The notes beneath the pieces are model-generated. The model made no database searches and was not told where the DNA came from. It saw only the letters and a program-made list of their open reading frames with translations. Both the position numbers and the translations under genes were made by a program. Source: Candidatus Cloacimonadota bacterium (lineage in GTDB: Bacteria > Cloacimonadota > Cloacimonadia > Cloacimonadales > JAJBBL01). From it: a DNA stretch of 43,573 nucleotides. The DNA is taken from assembly GCA_019429305.1 (NCBI GenBank), contig JAHYIR010000002.1:1-43573 (forward strand), given 5' to 3'. Positions within the stretch are counted from its first letter, which is position 1; every line of letters starts with the position of its first letter. This document shows, in pieces, positions 1 through 10,000 of the stretch.

Positions 1-2
1 AA

Positions 3-944
3 TTATATCCGGCTAGAGGTGTAACAGACGATTATGCTTATGGTATGCATGGTATTTTTTGCTATACTTTTGAATTAGCAACAGAATTCATTCCACCTCC
101 TGCAGCTGTACAACAGATCGTCTCCGACAATATGGAAGCTGCAATGATCTTACTCCGCAGAGTACATCACTCTACACTGACCGGACTCATAACAGATAGT
201 ATAACAGAAGAACCGGTAGTTGCAGAGATATTTATTGATGGTATAGACAATACTGGAGTATTCAGGAATCCATATCTGAGTAATCAGAATTTTGGCAGAT
301 ATTTTAGAATGCTCTTGCCGGGTCAATATACAGTACAATTCTCTGCTCCAGGATATTATACTTCAGAGGCACTCGCTTTCAGTATTATCGATCTAGAACA
401 AACAATCTTGAATTATGAGATGATACCTTTGAACATACCTGAAATTACGAATATCTTTGGTGGAGACGGATTCGTGAGATTAATGTGGGAACTGCCAATA
501 GCGGAGTCAGATATTAGACAAGATCTGCAAAGGACTAGCGAACCACTGGGATTTAATCTTTACCGTAATGACATTCATCTTAATCCTAATGAGTTAATTA
601 CTGAGAACATATACTACGATTATGATGTCATTAATGGTCAATCCTATACCTACCAATTAACTGCTGTTTATCAAGAAGGAGAATCTTTGTTATCAGAATT
701 AGTTACTGCAATCCCCCTAGAAGATGCTTTAATTTCTCCTGATAATTTGACAATATCTATACTTGGAGATGTCATTACAATAGAGTGGGCTCTACAAGAA
801 AATGCTTTAGGATATCATATTTATTCTACCGAAGATCCTTATGCTGAAGAATGGGAGTATTTGAACTATACTACTGACGCGGAATGGAGCGGCAATATTG
901 ATAATAGTTCAAAACTATTCTTTAGAGTTACAGCAGAATACTGA
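3..944 (+). CDS. C-terminal part of a secreted M14-family zinc carboxypeptidase with Fn3-like tail (5' end outside window)
   Basis: The reading frame is open from the first bases, so the gene starts upstream of the window; 313 residues are visible. The first ~50 residues match the end of an M14 catalytic domain: PARGVTDDYAYG, then GIFCYTFELATEF, where the Glu of FELATEF would be the general base, then the usual PPP. A carboxypeptidase-regulatory-like beta-sandwich follows (about residues 60-125, STLTGLITDS...PGQYTVQFSAPGYY), then two fibronectin type III-like modules (about 140-235 and 240-313) with Trp/Tyr core positions. M14 enzymes of this type are exported and trim C-terminal residues from peptides, which suits an amino-acid fermenter. 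The protein ends at FFRVTAEY with no sorting domain recognisable by eye. The signal peptide and zinc ligands lie outside the window, so activity cannot be judged. Confidence 0.8.
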   Translation, partial: LYPARGVTDDYAYGMHGIFCYTFELATEFIPPPAAVQQIVSDNMEAAMILLRRVHHSTLTGLITDSITEEPVVAEIFIDGIDNTGVFRNPYLSNQNFGRYFRMLLPGQYTVQFSAPGYYTSEALAFSIIDLEQTILNYEMIPLNIPEITNIFGGDGFVRLMWELPIAESDIRQDLQRTSEPLGFNLYRNDIHLNPNELITENIYYDYDVINGQSYTYQLTAVYQEGESLLSELVTAIPLEDALISPDNLTISILGDVITIEWALQENALGYHIYSTEDPYAEEWEYLNYTTDAEWSGNIDNSSKLFFRVTAEY

Positions 945-1002
945 AAAATCAAAAGGTTAATTAATCCAGTGCAATTTCTAATATTGTTTAGGGAATTCAG
1001 TT

Positions 1003-1692
1003 ATGAAAGAGAAACTAATATTTATTGTTGATGACGAGCCGGACATTCTGGAGCTTGTGGATCTGAACCTTAAAAAAGCCGGTTTCAGAACAAAGAAATT
1101 TGAAGATACTATCGATCTTATCAGTCAGATAGAGATGACGCCACCATCTTTAATTATCCTTGATCTAATGCTTCCTCATACGGATGGAATGGAACTCTGC
1201 AAGCAGTTAAAAGCAAACCGTGAATATCGTCATATCCCGATCATCATGCTCACTGCCAAAACCGATGAGATGGATAAAGTACTCGGCTTAGAACTCGGTG
1301 CTGATGATTACGTAACCAAACCTTTCTCACCAAGAGAATTGACCGCCAGAGTCAAAGCTGTATTGAGAAGAAAGGTGGAGGTAGAGAATGATATTAGAAC
1401 TGTTGGTAATCTTTTAACATTAGATCTGAATCAATATAATGTTACTGTAGAGGGGAAAAAAATTACTCTGACCAATACTGAATTAAAGATTCTACAACTG
1501 TTGACATCTCACATTGGTTGGGTGTTTTCCCGTGACCAGATTCTTGATTATCTATGGGGTCATGAAAAGATAGTTATTGATAGAACTATTGATGTACACA
1601 TCAATCACCTTCGTAAAAAACTCGGTAAAGCTGGACATTTAATTCATAATGTTCGTGGTATCGGTTACAAGATCGAAGATAGAACAGAATGA
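1003..1692 (+). CDS. OmpR/PhoB-family response regulator
   Basis: 229 residues, the normal size for the family. The N-terminal receiver domain (1-120) has the acidic pair Asp10/Asp11, the phospho-acceptor Asp54 in LILDLMLP, Thr84 and Lys106 (VTKPF). The C-terminal winged-helix DNA-binding domain (about 130-228) carries the typical TNTELKILQLL start, the DRTIDVHINHLRKKLG recognition helix and the RGIGYKIE hairpin. It overlaps the downstream kinase gene by 4 bases (ATGA), so the two are translationally coupled and form a cognate pair. The overall look is closest to PhoB, but no phosphate genes lie nearby, so the signal is unknown. The 58-base gap after the carboxypeptidase gene shows no terminator. 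Confidence 0.93.
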   Translation: MKEKLIFIVDDEPDILELVDLNLKKAGFRTKKFEDTIDLISQIEMTPPSLIILDLMLPHTDGMELCKQLKANREYRHIPIIMLTAKTDEMDKVLGLELGADDYVTKPFSPRELTARVKAVLRRKVEVENDIRTVGNLLTLDLNQYNVTVEGKKITLTNTELKILQLLTSHIGWVFSRDQILDYLWGHEKIVIDRTIDVHINHLRKKLGKAGHLIHNVRGIGYKIEDRTE

Positions 1693-3416
1693 AAAAACAC
1701 TCTATATTCTTAAAAATTATTTTAGGTTTTATTGTCATCAACATTGTTTTAGTTCTTGCTGTCTCACTGATATCTTATCAAATAATTAAGAATCATTATC
1801 TGGATACTTTAAGAGACTACTTGTTCGATACTGGAAATATTTTGCTCATCAATATTAAACCTCTCTTGTTAGAACAAAGATATGCCGATCTGGATATATA
1901 TATAAAAGAGTTAGGATCAAAAAGTGAATTTCGGATTACAGTTATCACCTCTGAGGGATTAGTAGTTGCCGATTCAGAAAGAGATATTTCGGAAATGGAT
2001 GACCATAGTGGTCGTCCTGAGATCATAACAGCTCTGCAAGGTACAACAGGTGAGTCAATCAGATTCAGTTCTTCGATCCAAACAGATATGCTTTATGTGT
2101 CACTACCTATCATAGAACGAGACGAGGTTATCGGAGTAGTTAGAGTCAGTTTGTTTCTTGATAAGATTGATATTCTTATCAGTTCTTTACGCAATGAGAT
2201 TTTCTTGATTGCTCTAATAGTATTCATTATTGCCTTCTTCGGTCTCTATCTCTTCTCTTTGCGTCTTACGAAACCAATCAAGGAATTATCTAAGGCAGCC
2301 AATAAAATATCTGCTGGTAATTTTGATGTGAGTGTTTATCCAAGAGCTAATGATGATATTGGTTATCTCTGCCGAAGTTTTAATTTTATGGTGACCAAAA
2401 TCCAAGAATTAATTACAGACATAACTCAGAATAAAGATGCTCTTGATACTATTATCAATACAATGCAGGAAGGTTTGTTAGTTCTCAATGAAAATGGAAA
2501 GATTGAACTTACAAATAAGAGTTTCGATCTGATTGCAGAAAGTGATGACCTCATAAGCAAATACTATTTTGAAGGCATAAGAAAACCTGAATTGAGCGAA
2601 TTTATACGAGAGATGTTTGAATCCCAAGAAAATTACTATAAAGAAATTGTTATTGATGATGACTATTTCATCAGTAACGGTTTATCGCTTCCCAATAAAA
2701 AAGATAAACTGGTCCTTCTCTTTAACATAACCGATCTACGTAAACTGGAAAAAGTAAAGAAAGATATGATCGCTAATGTTTCGCATGAACTTCGATCTCC
2801 ATTGACTGCTATTAAGGGTTTTGCTGAAACGTTGGAAGATGAAGTAACGCCTGAAGGAAAGGAATTTTTAGAAATTATCGAACGGAATATAAACCGATTG
2901 ATCAATATTGTCAATGACCTCTTGACCCTCTCCCAGCTTGAACAAAGAGATATTGTTGAACTTAAACCTATAGCGATTAATGATATTGTTAATCATATAG
3001 CTCATATTTATCGGCAAAAGATAGAAAAGAAGAATATGAAATTACAGCTGGAATTGGCTAATAATCTTCCATCAATAAAAGGGGATGAATTTAGAATAGA
3101 ACAACTGCTAGTCAATTTGTTGGAAAACTCGCTGCAGCATACTGAGGAAGGTTTTATAATAATAAGGACTTATAAAGATGACAGATTCATAGTTCTGGAA
3201 ATAGATGATACCGGTGTCGGTATTCCTGCTGAGCATAGAGACCGTATCTTTGAAAGATTTTATGTAGTAGACAAGTCACGCTCAAAAAAATATGGTGGAA
3301 CGGGCCTCGGATTGGCTATAGTAAAGCATATAGCATTATTACATAACGGCTCTGTAGCACTCAAACAAAAGGATAGCAAAGGAAGTTGCTTTGTAGTGAA
3401 ATTACCGATCAGATAA
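1689..3416 (+). CDS. PhoR-like membrane sensor histidine kinase
   Basis: 575 residues; cognate partner of the preceding regulator (4-base overlap). Order of domains: TM1 (about 9-29); an extracytoplasmic sensor of about 135 residues with a Cache/PhoR-like stretch around VVADSERD; TM2 (about 168-190, very hydrophobic); HAMP (about 192-245); a PAS-like region (about 250-345); HisKA with phospho-acceptor His366 in ANVSHELRSPLTAIKG; and an ATPase domain with N box (LLENSLQHTEEG), G1 box (DDTGVGIP), F box (FERFY) and G2 box (GGTGLGLAIVKH). All catalytic motifs are intact. The HisKA sequence is of the PhoR/WalK type. The ligand is unknown. Confidence 0.93.
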   Translation: MKKHSIFLKIILGFIVINIVLVLAVSLISYQIIKNHYLDTLRDYLFDTGNILLINIKPLLLEQRYADLDIYIKELGSKSEFRITVITSEGLVVADSERDISEMDDHSGRPEIITALQGTTGESIRFSSSIQTDMLYVSLPIIERDEVIGVVRVSLFLDKIDILISSLRNEIFLIALIVFIIAFFGLYLFSLRLTKPIKELSKAANKISAGNFDVSVYPRANDDIGYLCRSFNFMVTKIQELITDITQNKDALDTIINTMQEGLLVLNENGKIELTNKSFDLIAESDDLISKYYFEGIRKPELSEFIREMFESQENYYKEIVIDDDYFISNGLSLPNKKDKLVLLFNITDLRKLEKVKKDMIANVSHELRSPLTAIKGFAETLEDEVTPEGKEFLEIIERNINRLINIVNDLLTLSQLEQRDIVELKPIAINDIVNHIAHIYRQKIEKKNMKLQLELANNLPSIKGDEFRIEQLLVNLLENSLQHTEEGFIIIRTYKDDRFIVLEIDDTGVGIPAEHRDRIFERFYVVDKSRSKKYGGTGLGLAIVKHIALLHNGSVALKQKDSKGSCFVVKLPIR

Positions 3417-3453
3417 ATCTTAAGAGCATATCTATACAACTAACTGAAAAAAA

Positions 3454-3478
3454 AGGGGTTAGCATAAAACCAACCCCT
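3454..3478 (-). terminator. Rho-independent terminator of the thiolase-kat-kce operon
   Basis: Inverted repeat with 7-bp arms (AGGGGTT at 3454-3460, AACCCCT at 3472-3478) and an 11-base loop. Read on the minus strand, the stem is followed by eight T residues (the A run at 3446-3453), just past the stop codon of kce. On the plus strand the tail is weaker (CTTGCTTTTTA), so it may also stop transcription of the histidine kinase gene. Confidence 0.75.
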
Positions 3479-3487
3479 ACTTGCTTT

Positions 3488-4315
<828 letters not shown>

Positions 4316-4358
4316 TTACCTCTTTATTTCTTGTTTCTTTTTCTTCTTTCGATTGTTT

Positions 4359-5594
4359 TTATTTCAACTCAGATAGTGCTTCCCCAATACAGTCAGCTGC
4401 ATAGTTCAAGTCTTCATCAGTATGTCGATAGGCAATATATCCATGGTGATAAGGTTGCAGAAAGACTCCCCTTCTGATCAGATGAGTATAGAATTGAACA
4501 CGGCGGGCTTTATAGAGTTTCTGCTCATCGGAGATGAAAGTAATAAAGGGCATCCATGGTGCTCCACTAAATTCAACAGGGATAGAACTCTCTTTGACGA
4601 TTTTGTTGAGTTTAGCTGCAAACATATCACCCTTTTCTCTAATTTTACCCAGTATGTTATCACGTTGCAGAATCTCAATTGTTTTTAAAGCAGCAATTTG
4701 AGCCAAACTATTGGGGAAAAATGTTGAACTGAGAAATACCTTATCCACCAGTACATCCATGATCTCTCTCTTTCCTACAACTGCACTGATTGAATAGCCA
4801 TTAGCCATAGCTTTACCGAAAGTAGCTAAATCTGGTGTAACTCCAAACTCTTTCTGTGCCCCGCCAAGAGTAACGCGAAAACCAGTACGGATCTCATCAT
4901 AGATCATTACTGCACCATATTTATGAGTCAATTCTTTTACTTTTTCCAGATAACCCGGTTTAGGATATTCAACTTTATGAGCCAGAGGATGTCCTAACGG
5001 AGTAATAATGACAGCAGCTGTTTTATCTCCGACCTTCTTTAACATATCTTCAAACTGATCAAGGTCATTATATTCAACTTCATGTACATCTTCATATAAC
5101 TTTGGTGGAATGCCACCTTTAACTTCAACACACCAGTCATGCCAGCCATGATATCCACAACGGATGATCTTCTCTCTGTCCGTATAAGCACGAGCTATTC
5201 TAATTGCTGCAGTTGTAGCATCAGAACCGGTTTTAACAAAGACAGATTTCTCGCAACAAGGAATCAATTCTCGTAATTTAGTAGCTAAAACATTTTGTAC
5301 CGGTTGGGTTAAAGAAAAACAGAATCCTTTTTCTTTGATCTGTTTGATTACTGCATCGTCTATCTCTTCTTCTTTATGCCCGATTATGATCGGTCCATAG
5401 GCACAGAGCATATCAATGAATTCATTCCCATCAACATCTTTTACTCTGCCCCCCTTTGCCGAATCAAAAAAGATAGGATACTCTCCGGGAACGAAATTGT
5501 AAGGTCTGCGAATGCCTAATATAGCACCGGGTACTAAATCCAATGCCTCTTGATACAGTTTCTCAGAATTATCTAATTTAAGTTTATCTACCAT
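4359..5594 (-). CDS. kat: Acyl-CoA beta-transaminase (3-aminobutyryl-CoA aminotransferase), class III PLP enzyme
   Basis: 411 residues from the ATG at 5594. A GTG 15 bases upstream is in frame, but GGAGG lies 8 bases before the ATG and overlaps the GTG, so the ATG is the better start. It is a class III (fold I) aminotransferase resembling glutamate-1-semialdehyde aminomutase: KTGSDATTAAIRIAR, GYHGWHDW, the PLP-ring Asp in MIYDEIRTGFR, and the Schiff-base Lys261 in FGKAMANG. Between kce and a thiolase, the most coherent role is Kat: 3-aminobutyryl-CoA + 2-oxoglutarate to acetoacetyl-CoA + glutamate, as described (from memory) for Ca. Cloacimonas acidaminovorans. It would replace the ammonia lyase Kal. 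No hem genes are nearby, so a haem role is unlikely. Substrate specificity is inferred from context. Confidence 0.82.
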   Translation of the reverse strand: MVDKLKLDNSEKLYQEALDLVPGAILGIRRPYNFVPGEYPIFFDSAKGGRVKDVDGNEFIDMLCAYGPIIIGHKEEEIDDAVIKQIKEKGFCFSLTQPVQNVLATKLRELIPCCEKSVFVKTGSDATTAAIRIARAYTDREKIIRCGYHGWHDWCVEVKGGIPPKLYEDVHEVEYNDLDQFEDMLKKVGDKTAAVIITPLGHPLAHKVEYPKPGYLEKVKELTHKYGAVMIYDEIRTGFRVTLGGAQKEFGVTPDLATFGKAMANGYSISAVVGKREIMDVLVDKVFLSSTFFPNSLAQIAALKTIEILQRDNILGKIREKGDMFAAKLNKIVKESSIPVEFSGAPWMPFITFISDEQKLYKARRVQFYTHLIRRGVFLQPYHHGYIAYRHTDEDLNYAADCIGEALSELK

Positions 5595-5614
5595 GAATCT
5601 ATCCTCCACTATTT

Positions 5615-6814
5615 CTATTTTCTTTCATATAGAGTTGCGATGCCCATCCCACCACCAATACAGAGAGAGGCGAGCCCTTTGTTAACATCCCTTTTCTTCA
5701 TCTCGTGTAAGAGAGTTACAACAATGCGTGCTCCACTAGCTCCTATAGGATGACCTAAAGCAATTGCACCACCATTAACATTTACTATTTCTTGATTTAA
5801 ACTGCCTATATTCTCATGTTCCAGACCTTTAAGAACTGCTAATGATTGACCGGCAAAAGCTTCATTCAATTCAGCTAATTCTATATCCGATAAACTCCAA
5901 ATATTATTTGTTAACACTTTTTTGATTGCCGGTACTGGTCCTATGCCCATTATGCTTGGATTTACTCCAGCAGAAGCATAATCGATATAATATGCCAGAG
6001 GTGTAAGATTGAGTTCTCTGGCTTTTTCTTCACTCATCATTAACAGAATTGCAGCTCCATCATTAATACCTGAAGAGTTCGCAGCAGTCACTTTACCGTC
6101 TGGTTTAAAAGCAGGTTTTAGTTTAGCAACGCTATCGATCGTAGCACCCTTACGGGGATATTCATCTTCAGACACTATAACAGGTTCTCCCCTCCTTTGA
6201 GGAATAGATATCGGTACGATCTCTTCTGTGAATCTCCCTTCTTGCAAAGCTTTCTCTGCTCTATTTTGACTTGTGACAGCAAATTCATCCATCGCTTCCC
6301 TGGTTAGACTATATTTTTCAACTAAGTTTTCGGCAGTTATACCCATATGATATTTATTGAAAATATCTGTTAAACCGTCGTGGATCATAAGATCAACCGC
6401 TTTACGATCTCCCATTTTAGCCCCCCAACGCAAATCGGGCAGAATATAAGGTATCTGACTCATATTCTCTACTCCACCGGCTACTACAATGTTAGCTCTT
6501 CCACTCTCAATCATCAAGGCAGCTAAAGAGATTGATTTCATTCCGGAACCACAGACCTTGTTAACTACAAAACTCGGGATATCTACCGGTAAACCGGCAT
6601 TAATAGCTATTTGGCGAGCCACATTCTGTCCTAAACCGGCACCAATAACATTACCTATTATTACTTCATCTATCTCAGATGGTTTAACTCCTGTTTCCTG
6701 TATAATGCTCTTCAAAACATGAGTTCCTAACTCTACTGCAGAGATATCTTTAAAAACTCCACCAAAACTCCCTATGGGACTTCTGCGAGCAGAGACAATA
6801 ACAACTTTCTGCAT
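5615..6814 (-). CDS. atoB: Acetyl-CoA C-acetyltransferase (thiolase)
   Basis: 399 residues, a normal degradative/biosynthetic thiolase. The catalytic triad is visible: nucleophile Cys88 in NKVCGSGMKS, His355 in GHPIGASGAR and Cys385 in CIGGGMG. The NEAFA motif is also present. In this operon it would split acetoacetyl-CoA (made by Kat, or by CoA transfer to the acetoacetate released by Kce) into two acetyl-CoA. It is the first gene of the operon; its stop lies 20 bases before the kat ATG. GGGAGG sits 5 bases before the ATG. A thiolase used for other beta-ketoacyl-CoAs cannot be excluded. Confidence 0.92.
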   Translation of the reverse strand: MQKVVIVSARRSPIGSFGGVFKDISAVELGTHVLKSIIQETGVKPSEIDEVIIGNVIGAGLGQNVARQIAINAGLPVDIPSFVVNKVCGSGMKSISLAALMIESGRANIVVAGGVENMSQIPYILPDLRWGAKMGDRKAVDLMIHDGLTDIFNKYHMGITAENLVEKYSLTREAMDEFAVTSQNRAEKALQEGRFTEEIVPISIPQRRGEPVIVSEDEYPRKGATIDSVAKLKPAFKPDGKVTAANSSGINDGAAILLMMSEEKARELNLTPLAYYIDYASAGVNPSIMGIGPVPAIKKVLTNNIWSLSDIELAELNEAFAGQSLAVLKGLEHENIGSLNQEIVNVNGGAIALGHPIGASGARIVVTLLHEMKKRDVNKGLASLCIGGGMGIATLYERK

Positions 6815-6836
6815 ATCAACCTCCCTATTTTTGCTT

Positions 6837-6866
6837 CCAATATTAAAAGTGACTGTTTGTAGTCAA
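6837..6866 (-). promoter_or_regulatory. Candidate sigma-70-type promoter for the thiolase-kat-kce operon
   Basis: On the minus strand TTGACT (6861-6866) is followed after 18 bases by TATTGG (6837-6842), leaving a leader of about 20 bases before the thiolase ATG. The -35 is good and the -10 is poor. It lies in the 258-base divergent region shared with the sensor kinase gene, which also holds a TATAAT (6939-6944) on the plus strand without a convincing -35. Confidence 0.35.
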
Positions 6867-7072
6867 CCGATTTAACAAACTCATTAAGCTAACCCTTTCA
6901 TGTCATATCTATATTTCCTAAAGTAAGATATTGTGTGTTATAATTGATAAATAGCTTTACAAAAATTATATGGTTAAATAGAGATGATAGCAATATGAAA
7001 TCAATAAACCAAATGAGTAGTTGGTCAGTCTTCTCCACAGGAGAGATAAACTTCAGGGAGGATGTTTAACGA

Positions 7073-10000
7073 ATGAAAAAAGCTTGTTTTACTATTCTAT
7101 TGGCTCTGTTTATCCTTTCATATATATCAGCAAATGAAGAAACACTACTTAGAAAGAAAATTATCTTTGGTGGTGACTATAACTATCCCCCCTACGAGTA
7201 TGTCGACGATAATAGAAGGATTACCGGTTTTAATGTCGAGCTGACACGAGCTATAGCTCAAGAAATGAATTTAGATTTTGAGATAGAGTTAGGACCACGT
7301 GATTATATTATGGAGCAATTTCGTGCCGGTAGAATTGATGTGCTGATGGGTGTACCATATTCGAGAGAAAAAGCTGAATATTATCACTTTTCTCATTTTC
7401 ATTCTCTTTTGGAAATGGCAGTCATATTCCGCAAGGGAGATAATAGATTCATTAATACAAGAGATGTTTATGGTAAAGATATTGTTATCACTAAAAGTGA
7501 ATTTATTGATGATTTTCATCATAAGATAGAACATGCATATAACATAACAGCAGTCGATACACCCGATAATGCATTAAATCAATTAGATTCCGGCTTACAT
7601 GATCTAGCAATACTTAATCGAATTCAAAGCTCTTTTATTATTCAACAACGTGGCTTAAAGAACCTAACTACACTGCCTGATAATCTGTTTACACAAGAAT
7701 ACTGCTATATCTCGACACCTGAGAATGCTTATTTAATAGAGTTAATAAATGAAGGTTTATCAAGAATTAGAGCAAAAGACATCTATAACGATCTTCATAC
7801 CAAGTGGATATTACCATATTCTGCAAAAACCGATCCTCTTATTATCATAAAGAACATACTAACAACTTTAGGTATTCCACTATTGTTATTACTGTTAATT
7901 ATAGGTACTTGGTGGATTTTATTGAGTTTAAAGATCAAAGTGCGGAATCGTGAACTAAAAAAATCACAAGAGGCAAATAAAATTGCTATAGCTCAATTAA
8001 CAGAAACTAAAAAGAGATATAATAGTCTGGTTGAGTATCTCTCAGAAATTGTTTTTGAGGCGAATACTGAAGGTAAAATTAACTTTATCAGTAAAAATTG
8101 CCGCCATCTGTTTCAATATACACCTAAAGAAGTTGAAAATATTATGCGCTTGAATGAGTTCTTTATACCTTCTCAGAGTAAGCAGGTATTAGAACTCTTT
8201 AATAATCTACTTATCAAAAAAGAACGTTTAACAGCCGAATTTACCGGACTAACAAAAGATGGAACAAGCTTTCCTGTAAAAATAATTGCTAATGTACTCC
8301 TGAAAGATAAAGAAGCAAAAGGGGTCTTTGGCATAATCGTAGATCTTACTTATCAACGAAAAACTGAACTTTTACAATCTGCTCTATACAGTATATCTGA
8401 AGCAATTCACAAAGCAAAAGACATTGATGAACTCTTTTCTCATATTCATAAGATCACCTCCACTCTTATGCCGGCTGATAATTTTTACATTGCTCTCTAC
8501 GATGAAGAGGAAAAGATGCTAAAATACCCCTATAATGTAGAAGCAATAGATTGGGAACAATTAGATTATAATCCGTCAAAAGGATTGACTGAATATGTCT
8601 TCAAAACCGGTAAAGAGCTTTTAGCAGATGCAGAAACAATCTATCATCTTCACGAAGAAAATGAAATTGATCTAGTCGAGAAACCGGCAAAAATTTGGTT
8701 AGGCATCCCTTTAAAGATAGGGGAACAGGTGATCGGTGTAATTGCAGTGCAAGACTATGAACATGAAGGGACATATAATGAGCCGGAAAAACAAATTCTT
8801 ACCTTTATATCCGAACAGATCGCCTTGGCTATCGAAAGAAAGCAAAACAGTGATAATATAAAGAAAACACTAGCTTTACTGGAAGAAAAGGTTAAAGAAC
8901 GTACTATTGAGTTGAAACAATCAGAAACCTTGTTCAGAACACTTACAGAGAATTCTAATGATGTCATCATGCGTTTTGATAGTGATCTGAGACACCTCTA
9001 TGTTAACCCTAAAGTACAGGAACAAACTGGCATTAAAGTAGATGATTTCATCGGCAAGAAGCATAGTGAATTAGGTTTTCCAGATGATTTAGTAAAACTA
9101 TGGGAAAAGGCATTATCGACAGTCTTTAAATCCGGTAAAAAAAATCGAATTGAATTTCAGCTGCCAAACGGAGTCTGGATTGATTGGCATCTTGTTCCTG
9201 AATTCAGTAGTGATGGAACTATAAAACATGTACTAACTACCGCTCATGATGTCACAGAACGCAAGCAAAGTGAAGAGGAAATCAAGAAGCTCAATGCTGA
9301 ATTAGAGCAAAGAGTTATAGAAAGAACTAAGCAATTAGAAGATGAGATCAAAGTAAGAGAACAAGCAGAAAAAATCCAACATACTATATACTTGATATCA
9401 GAATCAGTAAATTCAACTCATGACATGAATGCGCTGTATAAAAATATTCATAAAGCAATTCAAAAATTGATGCCGGCAAAGAACTTCTGCATAGCTTTGT
9501 ATGATGCAGCTGTTGATATAGTAAGTTTCCCCTATAACGTGGATGAATTTGATCATACTCCTTCTCCCCATAAAGCGAGAAAAGGACTCACAGAACTTGT
9601 GCTTAAAAAAGCTACTGCTATGCTTGCCAAAGAAAAAGATATTAACGACCTATTGGCTAATGGTGAGATTGATTTAATCGGTAAGATGGCAAAAGTGTGG
9701 CTCGGAGCTCCACTGAAAATTAAGGACAACATTGTCGGTGTAATAATGCTTCAAGATTACAATAAAGAAGACACTTATAACGATAATGATAAACAGATTC
9801 TTACCTTTGTTTCGGAGCAAATAGCTATAGCCATTGAAAGAAAAGAGGCAGAACATCAAACTAATTTACAGAGATTGTATTTTGAGCAGCTATTCAATAA
9901 TAATCCTGCAGGTATAGTCATGCTCAATACAAAAAATAGAATACTTGCTTGCAATAATGCATTTACTAATATATTTGGATATACGCAAGAAGAGATCGTA

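Noticed and set aside
4359-5594. Calling the class III transaminase HemL (glutamate-1-semialdehyde aminomutase)
   Set aside because: The fold fits, but it lies between kce and a thiolase with no haem genes, and the Kat family is known to be mistaken for HemL.
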